This document shows positions 1 through 7,867 of a stretch of DNA of 64,000 nucleotides, in pieces (position 1 is the stretch's first letter; every line of letters starts with the position of its first letter). Location: positions 269,167 to 333,166 of the forward strand of contig QFPW01000006.1 in assembly GCA_003241785.1 (NCBI GenBank). The letters are read 5' to 3'. The notes beneath the pieces were generated by a model that was not told the origin of the DNA, did not search any database, and saw nothing but the letters and a program-made list of their open reading frames with translations. Source of the stretch: Rhodovulum sulfidophilum. GTDB taxonomy: Bacteria > Pseudomonadota > Alphaproteobacteria > Rhodobacterales > Rhodobacteraceae. The position numbers and the translations under genes were made by a program.

Positions 1-324
1 ATGGCCTCGGACAACGAAATCGCGCAGTGCAAGACGCTGCTTCTCGCTTGGTTTGAACACTATCCGGGTGCGGCCGCCAGACGCCGGCGCGGGCGGGGTG
101 GCGTCGAGAAGCGGGAGGGATCTTTCCTGGTAGGTCCGGGTCTCGGACTTCGTGACAAGGATCACGGACGCGGAGCCGGGGATGACAGAGATTCCCGGCG
201 GCAGGTCGACCGTGATAGTCGTCGCGGCGAGCACGGACGTGAGCGCGGTCAGTGGATCTTCTGTCCTGGGTTGCAATCCGCATCCGAGAAGAAGCGGGAC
301 GACCATTAGCAATCCAAGCCGCAC
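1..324 (-). CDS. Putative lipoprotein, 3' end outside window
   Basis: An open frame runs leftwards from a GTG at 324 to the window edge without a stop (108 codons). The N-terminus is a lipoprotein signal peptide: a basic start, a hydrophobic stretch and a lipobox LLLGC with the acylated Cys at residue 15. A purine-rich ribosome binding site (GGGAGAGG) lies about 5 bases before the GTG; an internal ATG at 306 would remove part of the signal peptide. The rest is a proline-rich, beta-type sequence that I do not recognise. It follows rsfS on the same strand after a 95-base gap, in a place where many bacteria carry rlmH, which this is not. Confidence 0.6.
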   Translation of the reverse strand, partial: MRLGLLMVVPLLLGCGLQPRTEDPLTALTSVLAATTITVDLPPGISVIPGSASVILVTKSETRTYQERSLPLLDATPPAPASGGRTRIVFKPSEKQRLALRDFVVRGH

Positions 325-419
325 GATAGCCTCTCCCGCTCAATGCCGGGACAGGCTAGTGAGCGGAGCGGGCGTCCGTCAACGCGGCACGCCCGCCGTG
401 GTTAACCCGCTGGGCGCGC

Positions 420-845
420 TCAGACGGTCTGCGCGGGCGTCGGCGCGCCGGGTTCGCGCGGCATCCACATCTTCTCGAGCTGGTAGAAGTCGCGCACCTC
501 GGGGCGGAAGACGTGGACGATGGCGTCGCCCGCGTCGATCAGCACCCAGTCGCCCAGCTCCTTACCTTCCATGCGCACGATCACGCCGCAATCGTGCTTC
601 AGCCGGTCGGCGAGATGCTCGGCGATCGCCGCGACCTGGCGCGACGAGCGACCGGTGGCGATCACCATGTGATCGGCCATCTCGGACTTGCCGGCGAGGG
701 GGATCGAGAGCACATCCTCCGCCTTGTCGTCGTCGAGCGAGACGAGGATGGTCGACAGCAGCGTGGCGCTGTCGGATTTCCCCGGGGCGGGCGAGAAGCT
801 GCTCGCCGGGGACGCGGCCGAAGCCGCCGGGGAGTCCTGAGACAG
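420..845 (-). CDS. rsfS: Ribosome silencing factor RsfS (Iojap/YbeB), probable CTG start
   Basis: RsfS binds ribosomal protein uL14 and blocks joining of the two ribosomal subunits when nutrients run out. The frame carries the family landmarks: SLDDDKAEDV near the start, IATGRSSRQVAAIAEHL, then GDWVLIDAGDAIVHVF and the ending FYQLEKMW. The first conventional start, GTG at 713, would cut into the conserved N-terminal helix. In-frame codons upstream, back to a TAG at 894-896, contain no ATG, GTG or TTG. A CTG at 843-845 stands 7 bases after a perfect GGAGGA, so I place the start there, giving 141 residues. It lies downstream of the nucleoside hydrolase gene with a 122-base gap. Confidence 0.85.
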   Translation of the reverse strand: MSQDSPAASAASPASSFSPAPGKSDSATLLSTILVSLDDDKAEDVLSIPLAGKSEMADHMVIATGRSSRQVAAIAEHLADRLKHDCGVIVRMEGKELGDWVLIDAGDAIVHVFRPEVRDFYQLEKMWMPREPGAPTPAQTV

Positions 846-967
846 GTCCTGTTCCTCCGTGAAACGCGCCGTTTGCCCGACGCTGGACTGACCCTAATCT
901 AGCGCGGGCGGGCGATTTTCTCAAGAAGGCCGCGCCGAAGCATCGCCGAATTCGGCCGGGCGGCGCG

Positions 968-1948
968 TCAGAGCCGGCCGAGCCGCTTGGTCAGCAGCGC
1001 GAAGAACCCGTCCGAATCGATCTCGCGGATGAAGCGGACGGTGCGCGGACGATCGGTCACGCCCCACCAGTCGACCACGGTCTGGCCCAGGGTGAGCTCC
1101 GAGTCCGTCTCGATCTCGACGTTGACGAGCCGCCCGCCGAAGAGCTCCCGCGCGAGAAGCCAGGCGATCACGCAGGGATCGTGCAGCGGGCCGCCGTCGG
1201 TGCCGTATTTCGCCTCGTCGAAGCGTTCGAAGAATTCGAGCAGCGCCACGGCTGCCGCAGCGACCGGCGTGCCGAGCGCGCGGATCGCCGCGATCCGGTC
1301 CGCGCGGGTCAGCGCCTGGTGCGTCACGTCGAGCGGCATCATGGTCACGGGCACGCCCGCCCCGGCCGCCGCCGCCAGGACCGCCTTCGCGGCGTGCGGG
1401 TCGACGTAGATGTTGAACTCGGCGACCGGCGTGGTGTTGCCGCCCTCGAAGGCGCCGCCGCCCATCGCGACGATCTCCCGCACCCGCGGCACGACGTCCG
1501 GCGCCCGCTCGAAGGCCAGCGCCAGATTGGTGAGCGGGCCGAGCGCGCAGAGCGTGACCGCGCCCGGCTCCTCGCGGCGCAGCGTGTCGATCAGGAAATC
1601 GACCGCGTGGAGCGTGGCGAGCGGTTCGGCGGGCTCGGGCAGGTCGGGGCCGTCGAGCCCGGTGCGGCCGTGCACCTGCTCCGCCGTGACCAGCGCGCGG
1701 CTGAGCGGCCGGTCGGCGCCGGCGTGGACCGGGATGTCGGGCCGGCCCGCCAGCGCGCGAATTTTGCGCGCATTGCGCTCGGTCAGCGCCAGCGGCACGT
1801 TGCCCGCGACGGCGGTGAGCCCGAGCACGTCGAGCTCGGGGCTCGCGAGCGCGAGCAGGATGGCGATCGCGTCGTCCTGGCCCGGATCGGTGTCGATGAT
1901 GATCTTGCGCGGGGCGGATGCCGCCGCCGGTGTGCCTGCCTGCGTCAC
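968..1948 (-). CDS. Nucleoside hydrolase (inosine-uridine preferring family)
   Basis: The product (326 residues) hydrolyses the N-glycosidic bond of ribonucleosides to base plus ribose, a cytoplasmic salvage step. The calcium-binding signature DTDPGQDDA occurs at residues 19-27, followed by the family blocks TAVAGNVPL, LGPLTNLALA and a central MGGGAFEGGNTTPVAEFNIYVDP-like segment with the NxxxDP motif. Length matches the family. The start is GTG at 1948; the ribosome site is weak, but no other start lies before the signature. It is 22 bases after the small I9-like gene and may be cotranscribed with it. Substrate preference (purine or pyrimidine nucleoside) cannot be told from sequence alone. 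Confidence 0.9.
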   Translation of the reverse strand: MTQAGTPAAASAPRKIIIDTDPGQDDAIAILLALASPELDVLGLTAVAGNVPLALTERNARKIRALAGRPDIPVHAGADRPLSRALVTAEQVHGRTGLDGPDLPEPAEPLATLHAVDFLIDTLRREEPGAVTLCALGPLTNLALAFERAPDVVPRVREIVAMGGGAFEGGNTTPVAEFNIYVDPHAAKAVLAAAAGAGVPVTMMPLDVTHQALTRADRIAAIRALGTPVAAAAVALLEFFERFDEAKYGTDGGPLHDPCVIAWLLARELFGGRLVNVEIETDSELTLGQTVVDWWGVTDRPRTVRFIREIDSDGFFALLTKRLGRL

Positions 1949-1970
1949 GGGTCCGGTCCGATGGGGAAGT

Positions 1971-2213
1971 CTATTGCGGGATCGATCCGCGCAGCGGCGG
2001 CAGCTGATAGGCGCGTTCGGGACGGACGCGCTGGACGCCGCTGATCCGCTTCACCGCGTCGAGGTCGCTCTCCTCGCCGGTCGCCTGGATCGCCCCGGCC
2101 TCGGGCACCACGCGCTGCACCTCGAGGCCGCAGGCGCGGATCGCATGGACGATCGCCTCGGTCTGGCCGAGATGGGCGTCGTCGATCGTGATGGAGAGGG
2201 ATATCCGCGGCAT
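1971..2213 (-). CDS. Small I9 propeptide-like protein (possible subtilase inhibitor or chaperone)
   Basis: This 80-residue protein has no signal peptide. Its pattern, a beta strand, a helix, two strands, a helix and a strand ending in GVQRVRPERAYQLPP, resembles the free-standing inhibitor I9 (subtilisin propeptide) fold, in which the C-terminal tail enters the protease active site. A GAGGAG ribosome site lies 7 bases before the ATG. It directly follows the subtilase gene on the same strand (98-base gap), which supports a role as inhibitor or folding helper. Small proteins of this kind have been given aldolase names in databases without good reason. The fold assignment is inference. Confidence 0.6.
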   Translation of the reverse strand: MPRISLSITIDDAHLGQTEAIVHAIRACGLEVQRVVPEAGAIQATGEESDLDAVKRISGVQRVRPERAYQLPPLRGSIPQ

Positions 2214-2311
2214 GCCGATGCTCCTCGGACCGGAGCGGCCCGGTCCCGACGCATCATGTATGCCGCGGACGCCCGGTTACAAGCGAAACCTCGCGGGAAG
2301 CGGGCCCCGGG

Positions 2312-3553
2312 TCAGGCCAGCGCGGGCCCGAGCCCGGGGGCCATGGCGAGTCCGGCGCCGACGTCGCGCGCGGGCGCCTCGAGCGGCGCGGCGTTCTCGA
2401 CCAGCGCGCGCCAGAGCGCCCGGCCGCGCAGCGCGGGGTCCGACTGCGCCCAGAGCGCGGCGAGGCCCGCGACATGCGGGCAGGCCATGCTGGTGCCCGA
2501 GAGCGCGCGGTAGAGCCGGGGCCGCGGCACCGAGGAGAGCACGTCGACGCCCGGCCCCGCGAGATCGACCTCGCCGCCGTCGGGGTTGATGCCGCCGCAG
2601 GAGAAGCGCGCGACGGCGCCGAGCCCGTCGACGGCGGCGACCGCGAGGATCGAGGGCGAGTTCGCGGGCTCGCCGACCGGGGCGATCATGCCGAACTCGC
2701 GGCTCGAATCGTTGCCGGCCGCGGCGACGATCAGCGAGCCGGCCTCGAGCGCGCGCCGCGCGATCCGCTCGTATTCGATCGTCGGCTCCTCGCCGACGCG
2801 CACCGAGCGGCCGAGCGACATCGAGATGACCTCGCAGCCCATCTCGACCGCCCAGGCCATGCCGGCGAGAATATCGATCTCGGTGCCCGAGCCCGCGTCG
2901 GAGAGGACCTTGCCGACGAAGAGCTCGGCTTCCGGCGCCACGCCGTAGCGCGGGCGGTCGCCGCGCGCGAGCGGGCCGGCGGCGGTCCCGGCGCAATGGG
3001 TGCCGTGGCCCTGGCCGTCGGCGACCGTCTCGCCCGGGACGAAGCTGCGCGTGGTGATAGCGCGACCCTGGAAGTCGGGATGGTCGAGGTCGATCCCGGT
3101 GTCGAGGATCGCGATCCTGATCCCCGCGCCGGTGAAGCGGCTCCGGTCGGCGCCGGTGGCGGCGACGCCCCAGGTGCGCTCCGGCGTGTCGGTGACCGGG
3201 GTCTGGATCGGGAACATGTAGAATTCCGGCCGCGCGGCGAGGACGTTCTCATCCTCGCGCAGCAGGGTCGCGACCTGCGTCGCGCCGTATTCCGATTCCT
3301 GCGCGCGGGGAACGAGCCCGATGCCGTAGTCGCGCAGCAGGACGGGTTCGGCGAGGCGCGAGGTATCGAGCGCGCCGATCTCGCCGCTGTCGAGCAGGCG
3401 CGCCGTGGTCCCCGCGAGCCCGGCGCGCCGCGCGCCGCGCTCGAGCGCGCGGAGCTGGTCGTCCTGGCTCAGCTCGCGCAGCGTCACCAGCACGTTGCCG
3501 GTCGGCCGCGGCCGGTCGAAGTCGAGGAAGGGCGGCGTTCGGATGTCTGTCAT
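2312..3553 (-). CDS. S8 family serine peptidase (subtilase), apparently not secreted
   Basis: This 413-residue protein has the complete subtilase triad: Asp151 in ILDTGIDLDHPDF, His183 in GHGTHCAG, Ser355 in GTSMACPHVAG, with the oxyanion Asn281 in AAGND. About 125 residues precede the catalytic domain and include a propeptide-like region (NVLVTLRELS, later DENVLAARPEFYMF). No N-terminal hydrophobic signal is present, so the enzyme is probably cytoplasmic or exported by a non-Sec route. The ATG has a GGGGGAG ribosome site 8 bases upstream. The downstream small protein may act as an additional inhibitor. The substrate is unknown. Confidence 0.88.
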   Translation of the reverse strand: MTDIRTPPFLDFDRPRPTGNVLVTLRELSQDDQLRALERGARRAGLAGTTARLLDSGEIGALDTSRLAEPVLLRDYGIGLVPRAQESEYGATQVATLLREDENVLAARPEFYMFPIQTPVTDTPERTWGVAATGADRSRFTGAGIRIAILDTGIDLDHPDFQGRAITTRSFVPGETVADGQGHGTHCAGTAAGPLARGDRPRYGVAPEAELFVGKVLSDAGSGTEIDILAGMAWAVEMGCEVISMSLGRSVRVGEEPTIEYERIARRALEAGSLIVAAAGNDSSREFGMIAPVGEPANSPSILAVAAVDGLGAVARFSCGGINPDGGEVDLAGPGVDVLSSVPRPRLYRALSGTSMACPHVAGLAALWAQSDPALRGRALWRALVENAAPLEAPARDVGAGLAMAPGLGPALA

Positions 3554-3641
3554 GAAGTCGGCTCCCCCATCTCCCGCGCGCGGCGGGCCTCACGGATGCG
3601 ATCATAGCCCGATCGCGGAAAGAGGGAAGACGGATGAGAAC

Positions 3642-3674
3642 AAAAAAAGAACACGGCGGGGTTCCGCCGTGTTC
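3642..3674 (-). terminator. Rho-independent terminator of ilvE
   Basis: An 11-bp perfect stem (GAACACGGCGG with CCGCCGTGTTC, 3649-3659 and 3664-3674) closes a GGTT loop. On the minus strand it is followed by seven T residues (plus-strand A at 3642-3648). It lies 40 bases after the ilvE stop. Confidence 0.9.
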
Positions 3675-3714
3675 CCAAGTCCGATCGGACGGCGCCCCTC
3701 GGGGCGCGCGGCGG

Positions 3715-4599
3715 TCACGCCGGGACGAGCTGGCCCCGGACGAGCTTCTCGTAATCGCTGGCGATTTCCTTCGTCAGCGCGCCGACCTCGAAGGTGTAGT
3801 CGCCGATCTGCCCGACCGGGGTGACCTCGGCGGCGGTGCCGGTCAGCCAGCACTGCTGGAAGTCGGCGAGCTCCGCCGGCTCGATGTGGCGCTCGTTGAC
3901 CCGGACGCCCTTCGCGCGCAGCATCTCGATCACCGTCTGGCGGGTGATGCCGTTCAGGAAGCAGTCCGCCTCGGGCGTGTGCACCTCGCCGTCCTTGACG
4001 AAGAACACGTTGGCGCCGGTCGCCTCGGCGACGAAGCCGCGGTAGTCCATCATCAGCGCGTCCGAGCAGCCCTTCGCCTCGGCCGCGTGCTTGGACATGG
4101 TGCAGATCATGTAGAGGCCGGAGGCCTTCGCCGCCGAGGGGATCGTCTCGGGCGACGGCCGCTTCCACTTCGAGATGTCGAGCTTGGCGCCCTTCATCTT
4201 CGCGTCGCCGTAATAGGCGCCCCAGCCCCAGACCGCGATCGCGAGATGGGTCGGGTTGCGGTTCGCGGCGACGCCCATGTCCTCGCCCGAGCCGCGCCAG
4301 ATGATCGGCCGCACGTAGCAGTCGGGCATGCCCATCTTCTCGATCGTCGCGGCCTTCGCCGCCTCGATCTCCTCGAAGGAATAGGGATGCGGCATGTCCA
4401 AGAGGTCGCAGGAGTTCAGCAGGCGCCTGGTATGCTCGGCGCCCTTGAAGATCGTCCCGCCGTAGCAGCGCTCGCCCTCGAAGACGGCGCTGGCGTAGTG
4501 CAGGGCGTGGGTCAGCACATGCACCTTGGCCTCGCGCCACGGCACGAAGGCGCCGTCCATCCAGATGACACCATCGCGGTCGTCATAGGCCCCAGCCAT
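3715..4599 (-). CDS. ilvE: Branched-chain amino acid aminotransferase
   Basis: This PLP enzyme carries out the last step of leucine, isoleucine and valine synthesis and the first of their breakdown, exchanging the amino group with 2-oxoglutarate. The 294-residue frame shows the class IV aminotransferase pattern: HVLTHALHYASAVFEGERCY near residue 28, the likely PLP lysine in IPSAAK near residue 158, then GFVAEATGANVFFVKDG and FLNGITRQTVIEM. An AGGAG ribosome site precedes the ATG. It is transcribed away from petP and ends in a strong terminator, so it appears monocistronic. A D-amino acid or aminodeoxychorismate role is less likely given the strong BCAT-type blocks. Confidence 0.92.
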   Translation of the reverse strand: MAGAYDDRDGVIWMDGAFVPWREAKVHVLTHALHYASAVFEGERCYGGTIFKGAEHTRRLLNSCDLLDMPHPYSFEEIEAAKAATIEKMGMPDCYVRPIIWRGSGEDMGVAANRNPTHLAIAVWGWGAYYGDAKMKGAKLDISKWKRPSPETIPSAAKASGLYMICTMSKHAAEAKGCSDALMMDYRGFVAEATGANVFFVKDGEVHTPEADCFLNGITRQTVIEMLRAKGVRVNERHIEPAELADFQQCWLTGTAAEVTPVGQIGDYTFEVGALTKEIASDYEKLVRGQLVPA

Positions 4600-4702
4600 G
4601 ATACGCTCCTAGAATTTCACAATTCGTTTCGTTTTGTTTCGCAGCCGCCGTCGCTCACGACAGTTTCTTTCCCGGCCTGGGGCCCGCGGTAACATTCGCC
4701 CC

Positions 4703-4731
4703 TTGGAATGTCAACATGCCTGACATAAACT
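4703..4731. promoter_or_regulatory. Divergent ilvE/petP promoter with embedded palindrome
   Basis: On the plus strand TTGGAA (4703-4708) and TAAACT (4726-4731) are 17 bp apart, a plausible promoter for petP. The spacer and its edges hold a perfect inverted repeat, ATGTCA (4708-4713) and TGACAT (4721-4726) around a 7-base centre. The minus strand reads TTGACA across 4709-4714, a good -35 for ilvE, though a clear -10 is missing. The palindrome therefore overlaps both divergent promoters and is a candidate operator for the adjacent MarR-type regulator. Confidence 0.5.
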
Positions 4732-4771
4732 GCGCCGCGAGGGGGCCCGGGGTTCGGGCGTGAGGCAGGAT

Positions 4772-5287
4772 ATGGCGCAAGGCAGGCATACCGCGACCAC
4801 GACCCGCGGCGAGCAGCTTCTCTTCCTGACCGACGAGCAGCTGCGCCAGGGTATCGAGTTGATGTTCTTCGCCTATCGGGGCTTCACCGCCGATCCGGAC
4901 CGGCTGCTCGAGGAGCGCGGCTACGGCCGCGCGCACCATCGCGCGATCCATTTCATCAACCGCCGGCCGGGGCTGACGGTGAACGAGCTGCTCGATATCC
5001 TGCGGGTCACGAAACAGAGCCTGAACCGGGTGCTGCGACAGCTGGTCGAGGACCGGCTGGTGGCGAGTCGCGTCGGCCGCGAGGACCGGCGGCAGCGCAA
5101 CCTCTACCTGACCGAGTCGGGCCGGACGCTGGAACAGGAGCTGTCGGCGGCGCAGCGGCGGCGGATGCGCGTCGCCTTCTCGAACGCCGGTCCCGAGGCG
5201 GTGCACGGGTTTCGCACCGTGCTCGAGCAGATGATCGATCCGGAGCTGCGCGAGCAGGTGTTGCGCTCGCTCGAGGGGACGCGGTGA
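4772..5287 (+). CDS. petP: MarR-family transcriptional regulator, PetP-like
   Basis: A 171-residue winged-helix protein. The DNA-binding core is visible as HHRAIHFINRRPGLTVNELLDILRVTKQSLNRVLRQLVEDRLV followed by the wing GREDRRQRNLYLTESG (described here in segments), typical of MarR. It overlaps by one base with an OmpR-type response regulator, the arrangement of petP-petR in Rhodobacter capsulatus, where the pair is needed for expression of cytochrome bc1 and for growth. I chose ATG 4772 over GTG 4760 because AGGCAGGA sits just before it. Its own promoter contains a palindrome that could be its target. The identification as PetP rests on pair architecture and family, not on an alignment. Confidence 0.78.
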   Translation: MAQGRHTATTTRGEQLLFLTDEQLRQGIELMFFAYRGFTADPDRLLEERGYGRAHHRAIHFINRRPGLTVNELLDILRVTKQSLNRVLRQLVEDRLVASRVGREDRRQRNLYLTESGRTLEQELSAAQRRRMRVAFSNAGPEAVHGFRTVLEQMIDPELREQVLRSLEGTR

Positions 5288-6000
5288 TGGCTGACGAAAA
5301 GCCGGGGCGCGAGGCGCATGTGCTCGTCATCGACGACGACGCGCGGATCCGTGAGCTGCTGCGGCGCTTCCTGACCCGGGAGGGGTTCTGGGTCACCGTG
5401 GCGCGGGATGCGCGGCATGCGCGCAACCTGCTCGAGGGGCTCGATTTCGACATCATCGTCTGCGACGTGATGATGCCGGGCGAGGACGGGCTGCAGCTGA
5501 CCGCGAGCCTGCGCGAGCATCTGACGACGCCGATCCTGCTTCTGACCGCGCGCGGCGATTCCGACGACCGGATCAAGGGGCTGGAGGCCGGGGCCGACGA
5601 CTATCTGCCGAAGCCGTTCGAGCCGCGCGAGCTCCTGCTCCGGATCCACGCGATCCTGCGCCGGGTGCCGAAGCCGGTGGCGAAATCCGAGCCGCCGAAG
5701 ACGCTGCAGCTCGGCGAGGTGCGCTACGACCTGACGCGGGGCGAGCTCTGGCGCGGCCGCGAGCCGATCCGGCTGACCGCGACCGAGTCGATGCTGATGC
5801 GGATCTTCGCCGCGCGGGCGCATGAGCCGGTGACGCGGCAGGAGCTGGTCGAGGATCTCGGCGGGGGCATCGCCGAGGCGCAGGAGCGCGCGGTCGACGT
5901 GCAGATCACCCGGCTGCGGCGCAAGATCGAGCTCGACCCCAAGGCGCCGCGCTATCTGCAGACGGTGCGCGGCTCGGGCTACATGCTCGCGCCCGACTGA
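5287..6000 (+). CDS. petR: OmpR-type response regulator, PetR-like
   Basis: A 237-residue two-domain regulator. The receiver domain has the acidic pair in VIDDDAR, the phospho-acceptor Asp60 in VCDVMMPGEDG, the TAR switch region and Lys109 in LPKPFEP. A winged-helix effector domain follows, ending YLQTVRGSGYMLAPD. The start ATG overlaps the petP stop (TGATG), implying translational coupling. No cognate histidine kinase is adjacent, as in the known petPR locus. The end overlaps by 22 bases the end of the convergent Wzz gene. In R. capsulatus the bc1 genes follow petR; here they do not. Confidence 0.85.
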   Translation: MADEKPGREAHVLVIDDDARIRELLRRFLTREGFWVTVARDARHARNLLEGLDFDIIVCDVMMPGEDGLQLTASLREHLTTPILLLTARGDSDDRIKGLEAGADDYLPKPFEPRELLLRIHAILRRVPKPVAKSEPPKTLQLGEVRYDLTRGELWRGREPIRLTATESMLMRIFAARAHEPVTRQELVEDLGGGIAEAQERAVDVQITRLRRKIELDPKAPRYLQTVRGSGYMLAPD

Positions 6001-7598
6001 GGCGGCGCGGGATCGGCCGGCGGCGCGACGAGGGCGCCGAGGCCGGCCCGCGCGGCGAGCCGGGCGAGCGGCGCGGGCAGCGGGCCGAGCGTCCGCTCGG
6101 CGAGCGGCAGAGCGGCGACCAGGAGCCCCGCGAGCAGGAGCGGGGCGGCGATCCACCGCAGGCGGCGGCGCAACCGCTCGCCCGGCGCGTAGACGTAGGG
6201 GATCGCCACCACCGGGCGGATCCCGAGCCGGCGCTCCATCCGCGCCGATCCCCGGAGCACGGGGTTCAGCATCTCGAGCAGCAGCGCGAGCCCGGCCGCG
6301 AGCGCGGCGCTGGCCCCGGCGCCGGCGACGACGATCTTCTTGCGGCTCGACTGGACCGGGTATTCCGGCACCTCGGCCGGCTCGACCACCTGGAACCGCT
6401 CCGCGCTCTGGCTCGCCTCGAGATCGGCGCCGGTCCGCGCCTCGACATAGCGACGCGCGACATCGGTCTGGAGCGCGCGCAGCTCGGTCAGTTCGCGGGT
6501 CAGCGCGTCGAGCTCGATCGCAACCCGGGGCGTCTCGCGGATAGTGGCGTCGAAGGTCGCCCGCTGCGCCGCCATCTCGGCCCGCTGCGCGCCGAGCTGG
6601 TCGATCTGGCTCGACACCTGCTCGCGCTGGCGCCGGATCGCCGCGCGCCGGTCCTCGACCGGCCCGTCCGGCGCGGCGCCGGACTTCGGCGCCAGCAGCG
6701 CCCGGAGCGCGGCGATCTCCTCGCGCAGCCGGCGGATCTCGGGATGGCTCGGCGCGAGCGTGCCCTGCTTGCCGGCGAGGTCGAGCTCGAGGCCGCGCAG
6801 CCGGGCCTCGGCCGGATCGGCGGCGGCGGTGGCGTCGAGCGGCCGCTCGCCCCCGGCCGCGGCGTCGAGATCGGCGAGCTTCTCCTCGAGCTCCATGACG
6901 CGGCGGTCGATCTCGAGCATGTTCTCGCGCAGCCGGCCCGAGCTCGCGCGCCGCGCCTCGAGGCTCTCGGGCAGCGCCTCGGCGTGGAGGTTCTTGAAGG
7001 CGGCGACCTCGGCCTCCTTCGCCGCCACCGCCGCCCCGATCCGGGCGTTCTCGGCCTCGAAATAGGCGAGGGTGTCGCGGGCGCGGGTTTCGCGCACCGC
7101 GAGGTTCTGCGCCACCGCCTCGGTCGCGAAGTCGTTCGCGATCTCGGCCGCCTTCTCGGCGTCGCTCAGCGTGACCGCGATCGTGAAGGCGAAGAGGCCC
7201 GAGCCGCCGGCCCAGGGATTGGCCTGGCCGTTCGCGGTCGAGATGCTCTCGACCCGCGTCGCCCGCCGCAGCAATCCGGCCCGCGCGGCGCGCGACAGGC
7301 CCGGCGCGTCGAAGAGGTCGAGCCGGTCGACCACCGCCTCGAGATTGTCCCGGGCCATCAGCCGCTCCTCGATCAGCTGCAGCCGCGCGGGGGCCGAGAG
7401 GGTGACGGTCGAACGGGCCAGCTCGTCGGAGATGCGCGGGCTCTCGACCAGGATCTTGGCCCGCGCCTCGTAGCTCGGCGCCTGGCGCAGCGCGACGAGG
7501 ATGGCGACGAGCGTCCCGATCACCACGATGGGCAGCGCCACCGGCAGCCGCCGCCGCGCGAGCCGCGTGAGCTCGCCGATCATCTCCGTCGGGTCCAT
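5979..7598 (-). CDS. Wzz/GumC-type polysaccharide chain-length determinant
   Basis: A 539-residue inner-membrane protein that would control export or chain length of a surface polysaccharide. A first transmembrane segment lies near residues 18-38 and is followed by the Wzz-type strand-helix region (ARAKILVESPRISDE), a long periplasmic coiled-coil region rich in Ala, Glu and Arg (about residues 190-390), and a further membrane segment in KKIVVAGAGASAALAAGLAL. A fourth hydrophobic stretch follows near the C-terminus. No tyrosine-kinase domain is fused. ATG 7598 is chosen because GAGGAAC precedes it; an upstream in-frame extension to 7727 looks non-coding. No glycosyltransferase or polymerase genes are nearby, so the polymer is unknown. 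Confidence 0.75.
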   Translation of the reverse strand: MDPTEMIGELTRLARRRLPVALPIVVIGTLVAILVALRQAPSYEARAKILVESPRISDELARSTVTLSAPARLQLIEERLMARDNLEAVVDRLDLFDAPGLSRAARAGLLRRATRVESISTANGQANPWAGGSGLFAFTIAVTLSDAEKAAEIANDFATEAVAQNLAVRETRARDTLAYFEAENARIGAAVAAKEAEVAAFKNLHAEALPESLEARRASSGRLRENMLEIDRRVMELEEKLADLDAAAGGERPLDATAAADPAEARLRGLELDLAGKQGTLAPSHPEIRRLREEIAALRALLAPKSGAAPDGPVEDRRAAIRRQREQVSSQIDQLGAQRAEMAAQRATFDATIRETPRVAIELDALTRELTELRALQTDVARRYVEARTGADLEASQSAERFQVVEPAEVPEYPVQSSRKKIVVAGAGASAALAAGLALLLEMLNPVLRGSARMERRLGIRPVVAIPYVYAPGERLRRRLRWIAAPLLLAGLLVAALPLAERTLGPLPAPLARLAARAGLGALVAPPADPAPPQSGASM

Positions 7599-7867
7599 TC
7601 GCCTGTTCCTCGGTTCTCCGGGCGCTCTGGCCGAGGATCGGGGGCGGGGGTTTAGAACTGGTGACCGCCGCGCCGCGCGACGCGGCCGGCTCGCGGAAAA
7701 TTCGATAACAATTCCGACAGGGCCCATGTCGCGAACGCTGACTTTCCATCGAAAACTCCATAGATTGGCGTCTTGCGTTTGCGATTGTCGTGTGAGGGCG
7801 CGACGGAACGCCCTCCGACCGCCGTTTCATTCGGACGACGACCAGAACGAGGCGATTTCTGAGCGAG

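Noticed and set aside
152..862. Plus-strand frame of 236 codons opposite rsfS
   Set aside because: It is a shadow of the minus-strand genes, with a very Arg/Pro/Ala-rich composition and no family motifs.
7704..7716. Sequence GATAACAATT upstream of macA resembling part of the lac operator
   Set aside because: Only a short chance match, not a palindrome, and no LacI gene is near.
5104..7830. 908-codon minus-strand frame across petPR and the Wzz gene
   Set aside because: It runs antisense to petP/petR and out of frame with the convincing Wzz protein.
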